64,000 nt of DNA from Elusimicrobiota bacterium. Lineage in GTDB: Bacteria > Elusimicrobiota > Elusimicrobia > Elusimicrobiales > UBA9959. This document shows, piece by piece, positions 29,411-38,953 of this stretch. How positions within the stretch are numbered: position 1 is the stretch's first letter; every line of letters begins with the position of its first letter. The stretch spans positions 1 through 64,000 of the forward strand of contig JAAYVI010000017.1 of NCBI GenBank assembly GCA_012517235.1. Reading direction: 5' to 3'. The position numbers and the translations under genes were made by a program. The notes below the pieces were generated by a model. The model was given only the letters and a program-made list of their open reading frames with translations. It searched no databases and was not told the origin of the DNA.

Positions 29411-30297
29411 GCGCGGAATATAAGCACGAACCGGTTCTTTTGGAAGAGACGGTAAATCTTCTAATAACCGACTCGGAAGGTCTTTATGTGGACGCAACCG
29501 TAGGGATGGGCGGACATGCCTCAAAAATACTTTCAAAGCTCGGCAGACAGGGGAAACTTATAGGATTCGATTGGGATCCGGAAATGGTCAATATATCGAA
29601 AAACAACTTATCTTCATACGGGGATAAAGTCAAGATAATAGGATCTAACTTTTCCGCGATGGAAGAAGTTTTCAAAAGAGAAGGCATAATTAATATTTCG
29701 GGCATTTTATTCGACCTGGGAGTATCTTCTCTTCACTTCGACAAACCGCAAAGAGGATTTAGCTTTAAACACGAAGGACCTCTGGATATGAGAATAAATC
29801 CGGCCAATCCTCTGACTGCGCATACCATAATAAATAAATGGCCTTACGAACAAATAGAACATCTTATAAGGATATGCGGAGAAAGATTTTCTCATAAAAT
29901 AGCAAAGCACATATGCGAAAGAAGAGAAAAAAAAGAATTTGAAACTACTACCGAACTTAAGAATCTTATCGAAGAAATAATGCCCAGAACTTCCAGAAAA
30001 AGCAATCCGGCGACCAAAACTTTTTTGGCTTTAAGAGTGGCCGTAAACTACGAATTTGAAAATCTTACCAAGGGGATACAAAAAGCGGGACAATTTTTAG
30101 TACCGGGCGGCAGAATGGCCATAATAACTTTTCACTCTCTGGAAGACAGAATAGTAAAAGAAACTTTTTATTTTATGGCGAGAATGGGCGGATGGAAACT
30201 TATAACAAAAAAACCCATATCTCCCAACGAATCGGAAGTAAACGCCAATAACCGTTCCAGAAGCGCGAAACTGAGGGTGATAGAAAGGATAAAGTAA
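29407..30297 (+). CDS. rsmH: 16S rRNA (cytosine1402-N4)-methyltransferase
   Basis: HEPVLLEETVNLL, YVDATVGMGGHASKIL, ISGILFDLGVSSLHFDKPQRGFSF; start moved from the listed 29326. Confidence 0.97.
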   Translation: MSAEYKHEPVLLEETVNLLITDSEGLYVDATVGMGGHASKILSKLGRQGKLIGFDWDPEMVNISKNNLSSYGDKVKIIGSNFSAMEEVFKREGIINISGILFDLGVSSLHFDKPQRGFSFKHEGPLDMRINPANPLTAHTIINKWPYEQIEHLIRICGERFSHKIAKHICERREKKEFETTTELKNLIEEIMPRTSRKSNPATKTFLALRVAVNYEFENLTKGIQKAGQFLVPGGRMAIITFHSLEDRIVKETFYFMARMGGWKLITKKPISPNESEVNANNRSRSAKLRVIERIK

Positions 30298-30308
30298 AAG
30301 GAGGCATT

Positions 30309-30464
30309 ATGAAAAGTCTTAAATCGAAATTAGGATTAAACTTCATATCGAGAAAAACAAAACAAGCCATAAAGGATTTTAAAACCAGCATAAAGCCTAC
30401 CAGGGTCCTTTATCTTTGGGAAAAAAACAATTTGATGAAAATAGAAATGTTCTCGATGGAATAA
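30309..30464 (+). CDS. Small basic hypothetical protein, 51 aa, in the dcw cluster (not in the supplied ORF list)
   Basis: MKSLKSKLGLNFISRKTKQAIKDFKTSIKPTRVLYLWEKNNLMKIEMFSME*; AAAGGAGG Shine-Dalgarno; fills the rsmH-ftsL gap in the same strand. Confidence 0.7.
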   Translation: MKSLKSKLGLNFISRKTKQAIKDFKTSIKPTRVLYLWEKNNLMKIEMFSME

Positions 30465-30467
30465 AAA

Positions 30468-30797
30468 ATGAAAAGATCGGCCTATTTTCATAAGATTATA
30501 CTTCCCGTTCTCGCTCTCCTTTTCTGCGCGGTAACCTTAAACATATTCAGGGTAAAATTGGGTTATGCCATAGAAAGGACTAAAAAAGAAGCCGCCAAAC
30601 TTTCGATAGAAAACGACTATCTGGCGAAAAAAATAGCTCATGCGCGTTCTCCTAAAAATTTAGAAGTCTACGCCGCTTCGGCCGGCTTAAAATATCCGGA
30701 ACCGTACTCCATAGTAATAATAGACGCGCCTAAGGAAACTTACGAAAAGAAACGCGGATGGCTGTCCGCTCTATTTTCCAAAACAAATAAAAGTTGA
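30468..30797 (+). CDS. ftsL: FtsL-like cell division protein
   Basis: Single N-terminal TM followed by coiled coil-like stretch; position between rsmH and ftsI. Confidence 0.7.
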   Translation: MKRSAYFHKIILPVLALLFCAVTLNIFRVKLGYAIERTKKEAAKLSIENDYLAKKIAHARSPKNLEVYAASAGLKYPEPYSIVIIDAPKETYEKKRGWLSALFSKTNKS

Positions 30798-30808
30798 TTA
30801 AAATTTAG

Positions 30809-32509
30809 ATGAATCTTAGTTTTCTTTCCAGGGCCAAACATATTTTTTTTATACTGATTTTTATAAGCGCGGCCGCTGGTTTTCGTTTATTTTGGCTTCA
30901 AATTATATCTCATGCGGAAATAAAAGACATCGGGGAAAAAGAATTTAAAAAAACGGTTAAAGAGACCTCGCCCAGAGGCAGGATTTACGACTGCTGCGGG
31001 GAAATATTGGCCGATTCCATAATAGTCTGGGATCTGGCGGTTATGAAAAAAGAAATGCAGTCTCCTTACTCTTTTTGCTCCGTTTTTTCGCAAATTTTAG
31101 GGAAATCGGAAAACGAATGTCTGCAAAAAATAAAAAAAGGTAAAAACTATATAAAAATAGAAAAATCTCTCGAAATGAGCGTTTATGAAAAACTTTCTCA
31201 AGCATTCAAAGAAAAATCCGTAAAAGGAATTTTATTCGAACCTCATCAAAAAAGAATATATCCTCAAGAAACGGCAAAAGAAGTCATAGGTTTGGCTAAC
31301 GAGGAAAAAGGATTGACCGCCGCCGAACTCGTATACGACGAAATACTTAAAGGCGCTTTAAAAAGAAAAGAAATAATAAAAGACAGACGCGGAGAAACCG
31401 TTTTTACTGAAAAAGAATTAGAAACTCAAAAACCTTCGGAAATTTTTCTTTCATTGGATTCTAAAATACAATTTTTCAGCGAAGAAGTATTAAAAAATTA
31501 TGTCGAAAAAAGCGCCGCGGATTTGGGGATAGGCATCGTTCAGGAAGTAAAAACGGGGAAAATAGCCGCAATGGCTTCCTGGCCCCAAAATCTTATCAAT
31601 TTAAACGGATTGGAATGGGTGTACGAACCGGGTTCTACTTTTAAGACAATAGTTTTATCGGCGGCTCTTGAAGAAAATGTTACGGACGAAAACGATTATT
31701 ATTACTGCGAAAACGGAGCGTGGAAATTTTCTCCCAAAATAACGATAAGAGACCACGAACCGGAAAAAAACTTGAAATTAAACGAGGTTTTTGAAAAATC
31801 TTCAAATATAGGATTTGCAAAAATAGGTTTGAAACTCGGAACCGAGAAACTTTATCTTTACTCCAAATCTTTCGGTTTTGGGTCCGCATACGGATTCGGA
31901 TTTCCAGGAGAATCCAAAGGTATATTAAAAGATCTAAAAAATTATAAGCAAATAGACACGGCCGTTTCTTCTTTCGGACACTCGATAGCGGCCACTCCCA
32001 TTCAAGTCATAAACGCTTATACGGCAATAGCCAACGGAGGAATTCTTTTAAAACCCTATTTGATAGAAAAAATAAAAAGCGAAGAAGAAGAAAAAACGTT
32101 TTCCAGAACGGAGATAAGAAAAGTCATATCCGCCGAAACCGCCAAAAGGGTAAAAAATCTCCTACTGGGAGTCGTAGACAGAGGGACGGGAAGAAATGCT
32201 TCGATAATCGGATATTCCGTAGCGGGCAAAACGGGAACATCTAACAAAATAGATCCTAAAACAGGCAAATATGTCGAGAAGAAAAATGTCACGTCTTTTT
32301 GCGGATTTTTTCCCGCATCGGACCCTCAGTATTCCATATTGGTAGTACTGGATAATCCTAAAAAATTTCACTACGGCGGAGAAACCGCCGCGCCGGCTTT
32401 TAAAGAAATAGCGAAAAGAATAATAAATCTGAAAAATATAAAGCCTGACAGGGATTTTAATTACAAACAAGCGCTTCAGACATCATACGGAAAAAATATA
32501 AGCGATTAG
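30809..32509 (+). CDS. ftsI: Peptidoglycan transpeptidase, FtsI/PBP2-PBP3 family
   Basis: RGRIYDCCGEILADS, EPGSTFKTIVL (SxxK), KSSNIG (SxN), AGKTGTSN (KTG). Confidence 0.95.
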   Translation: MNLSFLSRAKHIFFILIFISAAAGFRLFWLQIISHAEIKDIGEKEFKKTVKETSPRGRIYDCCGEILADSIIVWDLAVMKKEMQSPYSFCSVFSQILGKSENECLQKIKKGKNYIKIEKSLEMSVYEKLSQAFKEKSVKGILFEPHQKRIYPQETAKEVIGLANEEKGLTAAELVYDEILKGALKRKEIIKDRRGETVFTEKELETQKPSEIFLSLDSKIQFFSEEVLKNYVEKSAADLGIGIVQEVKTGKIAAMASWPQNLINLNGLEWVYEPGSTFKTIVLSAALEENVTDENDYYYCENGAWKFSPKITIRDHEPEKNLKLNEVFEKSSNIGFAKIGLKLGTEKLYLYSKSFGFGSAYGFGFPGESKGILKDLKNYKQIDTAVSSFGHSIAATPIQVINAYTAIANGGILLKPYLIEKIKSEEEEKTFSRTEIRKVISAETAKRVKNLLLGVVDRGTGRNASIIGYSVAGKTGTSNKIDPKTGKYVEKKNVTSFCGFFPASDPQYSILVVLDNPKKFHYGGETAAPAFKEIAKRIINLKNIKPDRDFNYKQALQTSYGKNISD

Positions 32510-32553
32510 ATTTTCTATCCTTAGCGTTTTATCTTAATGATATAATTTAAATT

Positions 32554-34035
32554 ATGAAATTAAAGAGGCTTTTTGACCCGGCGGATATGGATGCGACGGG
32601 ATATGAAAATTTGGAAATAAAAGGTTTGACAAGAGACTCTAAAGTCATAAAAGAAGGATTCTTATTTTTTGCTTCCAAAGGTATGTCGAAAGACGGAAAA
32701 GATTTTATAGACGAAGCCTTTAAAAAAGGCGCCGCGGCCGCCGTAATAGACAAAGAAATTAAAAATAAAATAGGGCCTTGCTTTTTGGCAAAAGATTTTG
32801 AAAAAACGGTAAATATTATTTCTAAAATTTTCTACGGAGATCCATCTTCTTTTTTATATTGCGCGGGTATAACCGGAACAAAAGGTAAAACCACAGTTTC
32901 TTATTTTTTGGAAAAAGCTTTTTTAGATTTTAAATTAAAACCGGCGGTAATAGGAACCGTAAATTATCGCGCTATGGGTAAAATAATATATCCGGCTCCC
33001 AACACTACGCCTTCAGAACCCCTGCTATCGGAAATTCTTCGCTCTTTCTTAGACATGGGATGCGCTTCTTGTATTATGGAAACATCCTCTCACGCTTTGG
33101 CTCTAAAAAGGACGGAAAATGTAAATTTTGACGCGGCTTTATTTACCAATCTTCAAAGCGACCATATGGATTTTCATAAAACAAGAAAAGATTACGCGCA
33201 AGCCAAAAGAAAACTTTTTAAGTCTTTATCGGAATCTTCCAAAAAAAACAAAATAGCCGTAATAAACGCCGACGACGAAGCGGCGGATCTTATGGCAAGC
33301 GCTTGTTCCGAAGATATAAAAATAATTTTTTACGGGACAAAAAAAGAAGGCGACATTCGCGCGGAAAACATCGTAGAAAAACCGGAAGCTTCTTATTTCG
33401 ATATAAAAATAGAAGGCAAAAAAACTGAAAGCGCGTCGTTAAAAATGATAGGAGAACATAATATATATAATTTCTTGGCGGCGGCTTCGCTTTTATACGC
33501 AAAAGGATTCGCCGTTTCCGAAATCATAGCGTCTTTGGGAAATTTTTCCCAGGTACCGGGAAGACTGGAAAAAATAGAATCGTCTTTGGGATTTTATATT
33601 TTTATAGATTACGCTCATACGGAACAGTCTTTGATAAGCGTGCTGAAAGCTCTTAGAAAATCCGGTCCCAAAAGAATTATAACGGTTTTCGGATGCGGAG
33701 GAAACAGAGATAAAAGCAAAAGAGCCCCTATGGGAAAAGCGGCATGCGAATTAAGCGATTTGGTTTTTATTACTTCGGACAATCCGAGGACTGAAAATCC
33801 TCAAAGTATAATAAAAGACATAGAAGAAGGCGTAAAAGACCGGTTTTCCAATTATTCTAAAGTAACCGACAGAAAAGAAGCAATATTTCAAGCGGTAAAA
33901 GAAGCTAAAAAGGGGGACTTTATCTTAATAGCCGGCAAAGGGCATGAAAACTATCAAATAATAGGAAATGAAAAAATAAAATTTGACGATAAAGAAACCG
34001 CCATGGAAGCAATGGACAAACAAGGAAAAATATGA
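32554..34035 (+). CDS. murE: UDP-MurNAc-tripeptide synthetase MurE
   Basis: ITGTKGKTTVSYFLEKAF, METSSHALALKR, FIDYAHTEQSLISVLKAL, GKGHENYQII. Confidence 0.95.
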   Translation: MKLKRLFDPADMDATGYENLEIKGLTRDSKVIKEGFLFFASKGMSKDGKDFIDEAFKKGAAAAVIDKEIKNKIGPCFLAKDFEKTVNIISKIFYGDPSSFLYCAGITGTKGKTTVSYFLEKAFLDFKLKPAVIGTVNYRAMGKIIYPAPNTTPSEPLLSEILRSFLDMGCASCIMETSSHALALKRTENVNFDAALFTNLQSDHMDFHKTRKDYAQAKRKLFKSLSESSKKNKIAVINADDEAADLMASACSEDIKIIFYGTKKEGDIRAENIVEKPEASYFDIKIEGKKTESASLKMIGEHNIYNFLAAASLLYAKGFAVSEIIASLGNFSQVPGRLEKIESSLGFYIFIDYAHTEQSLISVLKALRKSGPKRIITVFGCGGNRDKSKRAPMGKAACELSDLVFITSDNPRTENPQSIIKDIEEGVKDRFSNYSKVTDRKEAIFQAVKEAKKGDFILIAGKGHENYQIIGNEKIKFDDKETAMEAMDKQGKI

Positions 34036-35411
34036 ATCTAAACATAAAAACGAAAAAACTGGCTAAAATTATAGACGGAAAAATTATAAAAGGAAAAAAC
34101 GTATTAATTCGCTCTTTTTCTACCGATACCAGAAAAATTAAACCGGGCGAAGTTTTTTGGGCGCTCAAAGGAGACAATTATAACGCCGATAATTTTATAA
34201 AAGAAGCTTTGGAGAAAAAAGCTTCGGGAATAATTTGCTCCAAAGGAGCTTTTCCCGAAAGTTTGAAAGAAAAAACCGATTTTGTAATAGAAACAAAAGA
34301 TACGCTTAAAGCCTTACAAAAACTGGCGGCTTTCCATATAAAAAAAAGCAAAATACCGGTAATATGCGTAACCGGTTCTAACGGAAAAACTACCACAAAA
34401 GAAATGATTAAGCATATTCTTTCGAAAAAATACGAGGTATGCTCCAATTACGGAAACTTTAACAATCGATTCGGACTTCCTTTATCGGTATTGGAAATCG
34501 AAAAAAAGCATGAATGCGCGGTTTTCGAATTGGGAGCTTCGCAAAGGGGGGACGTGGCAAATTTGGCCAAAATAATAAGACCCGATATTTCTGTAATAAC
34601 AACGATAGGCCCGGAACATCTGGAATTTTTTAAAAGTATGTCAAATATTTATAAAACCGAAACCGAAGCGATAGATTATTTAAAAAAAGGCGGAAAATTT
34701 ATATACAACCGCGATAATAAGTGGCTGAGAAAATTAGAGAAGAAAAAAATATCCAAACTAAGCTTCGGAACGGACATAAATTCGAATTTGAAAATAATCA
34801 AAAAAGATAAAAAATACTTTTTTGCCGCGGAAAACGGAACATTTTCGATAAAAATTAAAAATCCCGCTTTACACAATTACTTTAACGCCGCCGCGGCTTT
34901 TCTGGCGGCCAAAGAAATGGGGATAAAAGAAAAAGTTATCTTAAAAGCATTAAAAGATTTTCCCGGGGTTAAAATGAGAATGCAGGAAATAAGATACGGA
35001 AAATCCGTAATTATTTTTGACGCATATAATTCCAATCCTCAATCTTTGGACGCTTTCTTAGAAGAAACCGATTGTCTTGCTCCTCAATTTTTATTTTTGG
35101 GAGATATGAAAGAATTGGGAAAATTTTCGTCTTATTACCATAAAGAAGCCGCTAAAAAAATATTAAAAAGGCAAGCGGAAAAAATATTTTTGATAGGACC
35201 GGAAATGAAAAAAGCCGCAGACTTTTTGAAAGGTAAAAAAGAAAATGTAAAATATTTTACAGGAGTAAAAGAAGCTTTAAGAGAAACCGCAAGATTTTTT
35301 AATAAAAATAAAAAAGCCTTTTTTCTTTTTAAAGGCTCAAGATCAGTGGGATTGGAAAATCTGCTGCCGGATAAAATAAGAAATAAGACTTCTTTAAAAG
35401 GCGCAAGATAA
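34032..35411 (+). CDS. murF: UDP-MurNAc-tripeptide--D-Ala-D-Ala ligase MurF
   Basis: ICVTGSNGKTTTKEMI, YGNFNNRFGLPLSVLE, DAYNSNPQSLDAFLE. Confidence 0.96.
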   Translation: MNLNIKTKKLAKIIDGKIIKGKNVLIRSFSTDTRKIKPGEVFWALKGDNYNADNFIKEALEKKASGIICSKGAFPESLKEKTDFVIETKDTLKALQKLAAFHIKKSKIPVICVTGSNGKTTTKEMIKHILSKKYEVCSNYGNFNNRFGLPLSVLEIEKKHECAVFELGASQRGDVANLAKIIRPDISVITTIGPEHLEFFKSMSNIYKTETEAIDYLKKGGKFIYNRDNKWLRKLEKKKISKLSFGTDINSNLKIIKKDKKYFFAAENGTFSIKIKNPALHNYFNAAAAFLAAKEMGIKEKVILKALKDFPGVKMRMQEIRYGKSVIIFDAYNSNPQSLDAFLEETDCLAPQFLFLGDMKELGKFSSYYHKEAAKKILKRQAEKIFLIGPEMKKAADFLKGKKENVKYFTGVKEALRETARFFNKNKKAFFLFKGSRSVGLENLLPDKIRNKTSLKGAR

Positions 35412-35422
35412 AAGGAGAATAA

Positions 35423-36508
35423 ATGCTTTATTATTTAAGTTTTCTTAAAGATTTTTATAGCCCTTTGAACATTTTTCAGTATATAACTTTTAGAACCGGA
35501 GGAGCCGTAATAACATCCTTCTTGATTACCCTAATAATAGGTCCGGCCGTAATAAATAAACTAAAAACTTACAAAATATCTCAAATTCAAAGAAGAGACG
35601 GCCCTCCGAGCCATTTTTCAAAAGACGGAACTACTACTATGGGCGGGGTGATAATATTGATTTCTATGCTTATCTCCTGTATTCTCTGGGCGCAATTAAG
35701 CAATAGGTTTGTAATTCTTCTTTTAATTTCCACCTTAATACTCGCTTTTGCCGGATGGGCCGACGATTACATGAAGTTAATAAAAAAAGATCCCAAAGGA
35801 GCCCCTTCTTCTTTTAAATTTTCATTGCAAATAGCCGTAGCTCTGATAACGGCCGCATATTTGGCCGTCAATCCTCCCAATCCAGAATATCCTACTCATA
35901 TTTTGGTGCCTTATACCAAGCAAATTTTAATAAATTTGGGCGTATTTTACTTTATATTCGAAATGATAATAGTCATAGGAACGTCAAATGCCGTGAATTT
36001 AACAGACGGACAAGACGGTTTGGCAAGCGGACTTATGGTATTTACGGCTCTTACTTTTTTGATAATAGCATACTGCGCCGGACATGTTAAAATAGCTTCT
36101 TATTTGAAAATAATACATGTCCAAGGGGCGGGAGAAATTTCGGTTTTTTTGGCGACTATAATAGGAGCCTGTTTGGGTTTTATGTGGTTTAATTCTTATC
36201 CGGCGCAAATATTTATGGGGGATACGAGTTCTCTTTTTTTGGGCGGATCGGTGGGAATAGCCGCCATACTAATAAAACAAGAGCTTCTACTTCCCGTGGC
36301 CGGGGGACTTTTCTTGATAGAAACTCTTTCCGTAATAATACAAATGGCTTCTTATAAGTTTAGAAACAAAAAAAGAGTTTTCCTTATGGCTCCCCTGCAT
36401 CATCATTTCGAACTTAAGGGGATACCGGAACCTAAGGTAACCGTTAGGTTTTGGATAATGGGAATAATGCTTATGCTTGCGGCTTTATCTTCGCTTAAGA
36501 TAAGGTAA
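35423..36508 (+). CDS. mraY: Phospho-N-acetylmuramoyl-pentapeptide transferase
   Basis: DGPPSHFSKDGTTTMGGVIIL, NAVNLTDGQDGLASG, PLHHHFELKGIPEPKVTVRFWI. Confidence 0.97.
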   Translation: MLYYLSFLKDFYSPLNIFQYITFRTGGAVITSFLITLIIGPAVINKLKTYKISQIQRRDGPPSHFSKDGTTTMGGVIILISMLISCILWAQLSNRFVILLLISTLILAFAGWADDYMKLIKKDPKGAPSSFKFSLQIAVALITAAYLAVNPPNPEYPTHILVPYTKQILINLGVFYFIFEMIIVIGTSNAVNLTDGQDGLASGLMVFTALTFLIIAYCAGHVKIASYLKIIHVQGAGEISVFLATIIGACLGFMWFNSYPAQIFMGDTSSLFLGGSVGIAAILIKQELLLPVAGGLFLIETLSVIIQMASYKFRNKKRVFLMAPLHHHFELKGIPEPKVTVRFWIMGIMLMLAALSSLKIR

Positions 36509-36516
36509 TTAAACAT

Positions 36517-37860
36517 ATGAAAAAGAATGTTTTGATCATAGGAGCGGGTAAAAGCGGTTCCGCCTGCGCGCGTCTTCTTTTTAAAAAAGGCTTTTCCGTT
36601 TTCGTATCGGATAAAAAGGATAAAAAAGAAATTGCAAAAAACTTAAGTCCTCAAATAAAAATTTTGTCCGAAGAAGAAGCGGTAAAAAAAGCTTCCTTAT
36701 TTTCCTTTGCCGTAAAAAGTCCCGGGCTCAAATCCGACAATCCGGTAATTATATCGTTATTAAAAGCTTCGGTCCCCATAAGAAGCGAACTTGAAACGGC
36801 ATTAAATTTTTCCAAAACAAAAAATCTGATAATGATAACCGGGACAAACGGAAAAACCACAACTACCGCTCTTTGCGCTTTTATAATGTCAAAAGCTCTG
36901 AAAAACAAAGGCAAAGCGTACGCTTGCGGAAACATCGGATATCCGGTATCTCTTGCCGTTGCCAAAGCGAGAGAGAATGATTTTTTAGTAATAGAAGCTT
37001 CCAGTTATCAGCTGGAAGATTCTCGGCGCATATCTCCTCTATCGTGCGCGATATTGAATATAACACCGGACCATATAGAACATCACGGTTCTTTAAAATC
37101 TTACGTACGGGCAAAGGAAAAAATTTTTAAATTTCAAAACAAAGACCAATTTTGTATTTTAAACCGGGAAGATAAAAATCTTATTTTATCTTCGAGAGAA
37201 TGTCCTTCTAAGGTTCTATTTTTTTCTTTAAAACCTTTCAAAGGAGACGGAGCGTATCTTAAAAATAAAAAAATATTTTTTCATATGGGCGGAAAAGATT
37301 TTTACTGTTCCACGCCTAAGTTTTTAATAGGAAATCATAACATACAAAATGCCATGGCCGCGGCTTTGTGCGCGATTTCCTGCAAAGCCAAAATTTCCGA
37401 CGTAAAAAAAGCTTTCTCTTCTTTTAAAGGAATAGAACACAGAATAGAATTTGTAAGAAAAATAAAAGGAGTTTCTTACTACAACGACTCCAAAGCGACA
37501 AATGTGGATTCCGTTCTAATAGCCCTTAAAGCTTTGGGGAAAAAGAAAAATATATGGCTCATATTGGGCGGCAGAGATAAGATGGCCCCTTATTCTCCGC
37601 TTTTGCCTCTGATAAAAAAATATGTAAAAACCGTTTTAACGGTAGGCGAAGCGGCCGAAAAGATAGAGAAAACCTTTTCGGGATCGGTAAAACTAATATC
37701 CGCCAAAGACATATTTAGAGCCTGCGATATCGCAAATAATCAAGCAAAAAAAGGAGATATCGTTCTTTTATCTCCGGCTTGCGCTTCTTACGATCAGTTT
37801 TCAAACTTTGAAGAAAGGGGCAAAAAATTTAAAGATTATGTCTTACGCGTCAAAGCTTAG
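36517..37860 (+). CDS. murD: UDP-N-acetylmuramoylalanine--D-glutamate ligase
   Basis: MITGTNGKTTTTALCAF, ASSYQLED, YYNDSKATNVDSVLIALKAL, LSPACASYDQFSNFEERGKKFKDYV. Confidence 0.96.
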   Translation: MKKNVLIIGAGKSGSACARLLFKKGFSVFVSDKKDKKEIAKNLSPQIKILSEEEAVKKASLFSFAVKSPGLKSDNPVIISLLKASVPIRSELETALNFSKTKNLIMITGTNGKTTTTALCAFIMSKALKNKGKAYACGNIGYPVSLAVAKARENDFLVIEASSYQLEDSRRISPLSCAILNITPDHIEHHGSLKSYVRAKEKIFKFQNKDQFCILNREDKNLILSSRECPSKVLFFSLKPFKGDGAYLKNKKIFFHMGGKDFYCSTPKFLIGNHNIQNAMAAALCAISCKAKISDVKKAFSSFKGIEHRIEFVRKIKGVSYYNDSKATNVDSVLIALKALGKKKNIWLILGGRDKMAPYSPLLPLIKKYVKTVLTVGEAAEKIEKTFSGSVKLISAKDIFRACDIANNQAKKGDIVLLSPACASYDQFSNFEERGKKFKDYVLRVKA

Positions 37861-37894
37861 AAAAAAAACTTCGTATTATCATAAAGGACTTAAT

Positions 37895-38953
37895 ATGCGT
37901 TTTTTTGATTACGGTTTTTTTTCCGCCGTAATAGCTCTATCGTTATTTTCTCTGATAACTTTATATTCGGTAACATCGGTTACCTCGCCTAAATATGTTC
38001 AAAAGCAGATAATTTGGCATTTGGCCGGCTTTTCGGTCATGATCTTCGTATCTTTTTCGGATCTTAAAAAAATAAGGGAATATGTTTCCTTTTTTAATTT
38101 GGGAGTATTATTTATTTTACTTATAACTCTTTTTATGCCTCCCATACAAAATGTCAGAAGATGGGTGCCTCTGGGATTTATGAATCTTCAAACTTCCGAA
38201 TTGGCAAAACTTGCCTGCGTTTTTTTTCTGGCTGATTTCTCGGATAGAAATTATTCCGGCTTATCGAACATGAAAATATTATTAAAACCGGCTTTGATAA
38301 TTTCGGGCATGCTTCTCCTGATAGCTCTTCAGCCGGACCTGGGAACTCCGGCTCTTATATTCGCGGTCGCTTTATTTTCTTTATATACGGCCGGCGTAAA
38401 GCCGCTATATTTGCTCGCCCCGATAATCGCTGCCATACCTTTGGCAATAATAGAAATATACAGACATCCTTACAGACTGGTAAGACTTAAAACTTTTCTT
38501 TCTCCTTGGGAAAACGCAAAAAACGAAACCTATCAGTTAGCGCAATCTCTAATAGCCATAGGCAGCGGAGGATGGTTCGGCGTAGGGCCGGGAGCTTCTT
38601 CCATAAAACTAAAATACCTGCCCGAAGCTCATACGGATTTTATCTTTCCCATAATAGCGGAAGAGTTCGGTTTTATGGGATCTTTGATTCTTTTGACCGC
38701 TTTTATTTACCTTCTTAAGCGGTCTTTAAAAATAGCCGCGACATCTTCCGATTATTTCTATTCCTGTCTGGCTTTATTTTCGGGATTTATGATAGTTTTT
38801 CAAGCTTTATTTAACATATCTATGACCGCTGGCATGATACCGACAAAAGGACTGCCTTTGCCTTTTTTCTCCTACGGAGGCACTTCCATAATGATAACTA
38901 TGATTTTATGCGGCTTTATACTTAACGCTTCCAGAAACAGGAGCCAGTCATGA
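37895..38953 (+). CDS. ftsW: Cell division SEDS protein FtsW
   Basis: SEDS family TM pattern, LQPDLGTPALIFAV, PEAHTDFIFPIIAEEFGFMG, GLPLPFFSYGGTS; start moved from the listed 37808. Confidence 0.93.
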   Translation: MRFFDYGFFSAVIALSLFSLITLYSVTSVTSPKYVQKQIIWHLAGFSVMIFVSFSDLKKIREYVSFFNLGVLFILLITLFMPPIQNVRRWVPLGFMNLQTSELAKLACVFFLADFSDRNYSGLSNMKILLKPALIISGMLLLIALQPDLGTPALIFAVALFSLYTAGVKPLYLLAPIIAAIPLAIIEIYRHPYRLVRLKTFLSPWENAKNETYQLAQSLIAIGSGGWFGVGPGASSIKLKYLPEAHTDFIFPIIAEEFGFMGSLILLTAFIYLLKRSLKIAATSSDYFYSCLALFSGFMIVFQALFNISMTAGMIPTKGLPLPFFSYGGTSIMITMILCGFILNASRNRSQS

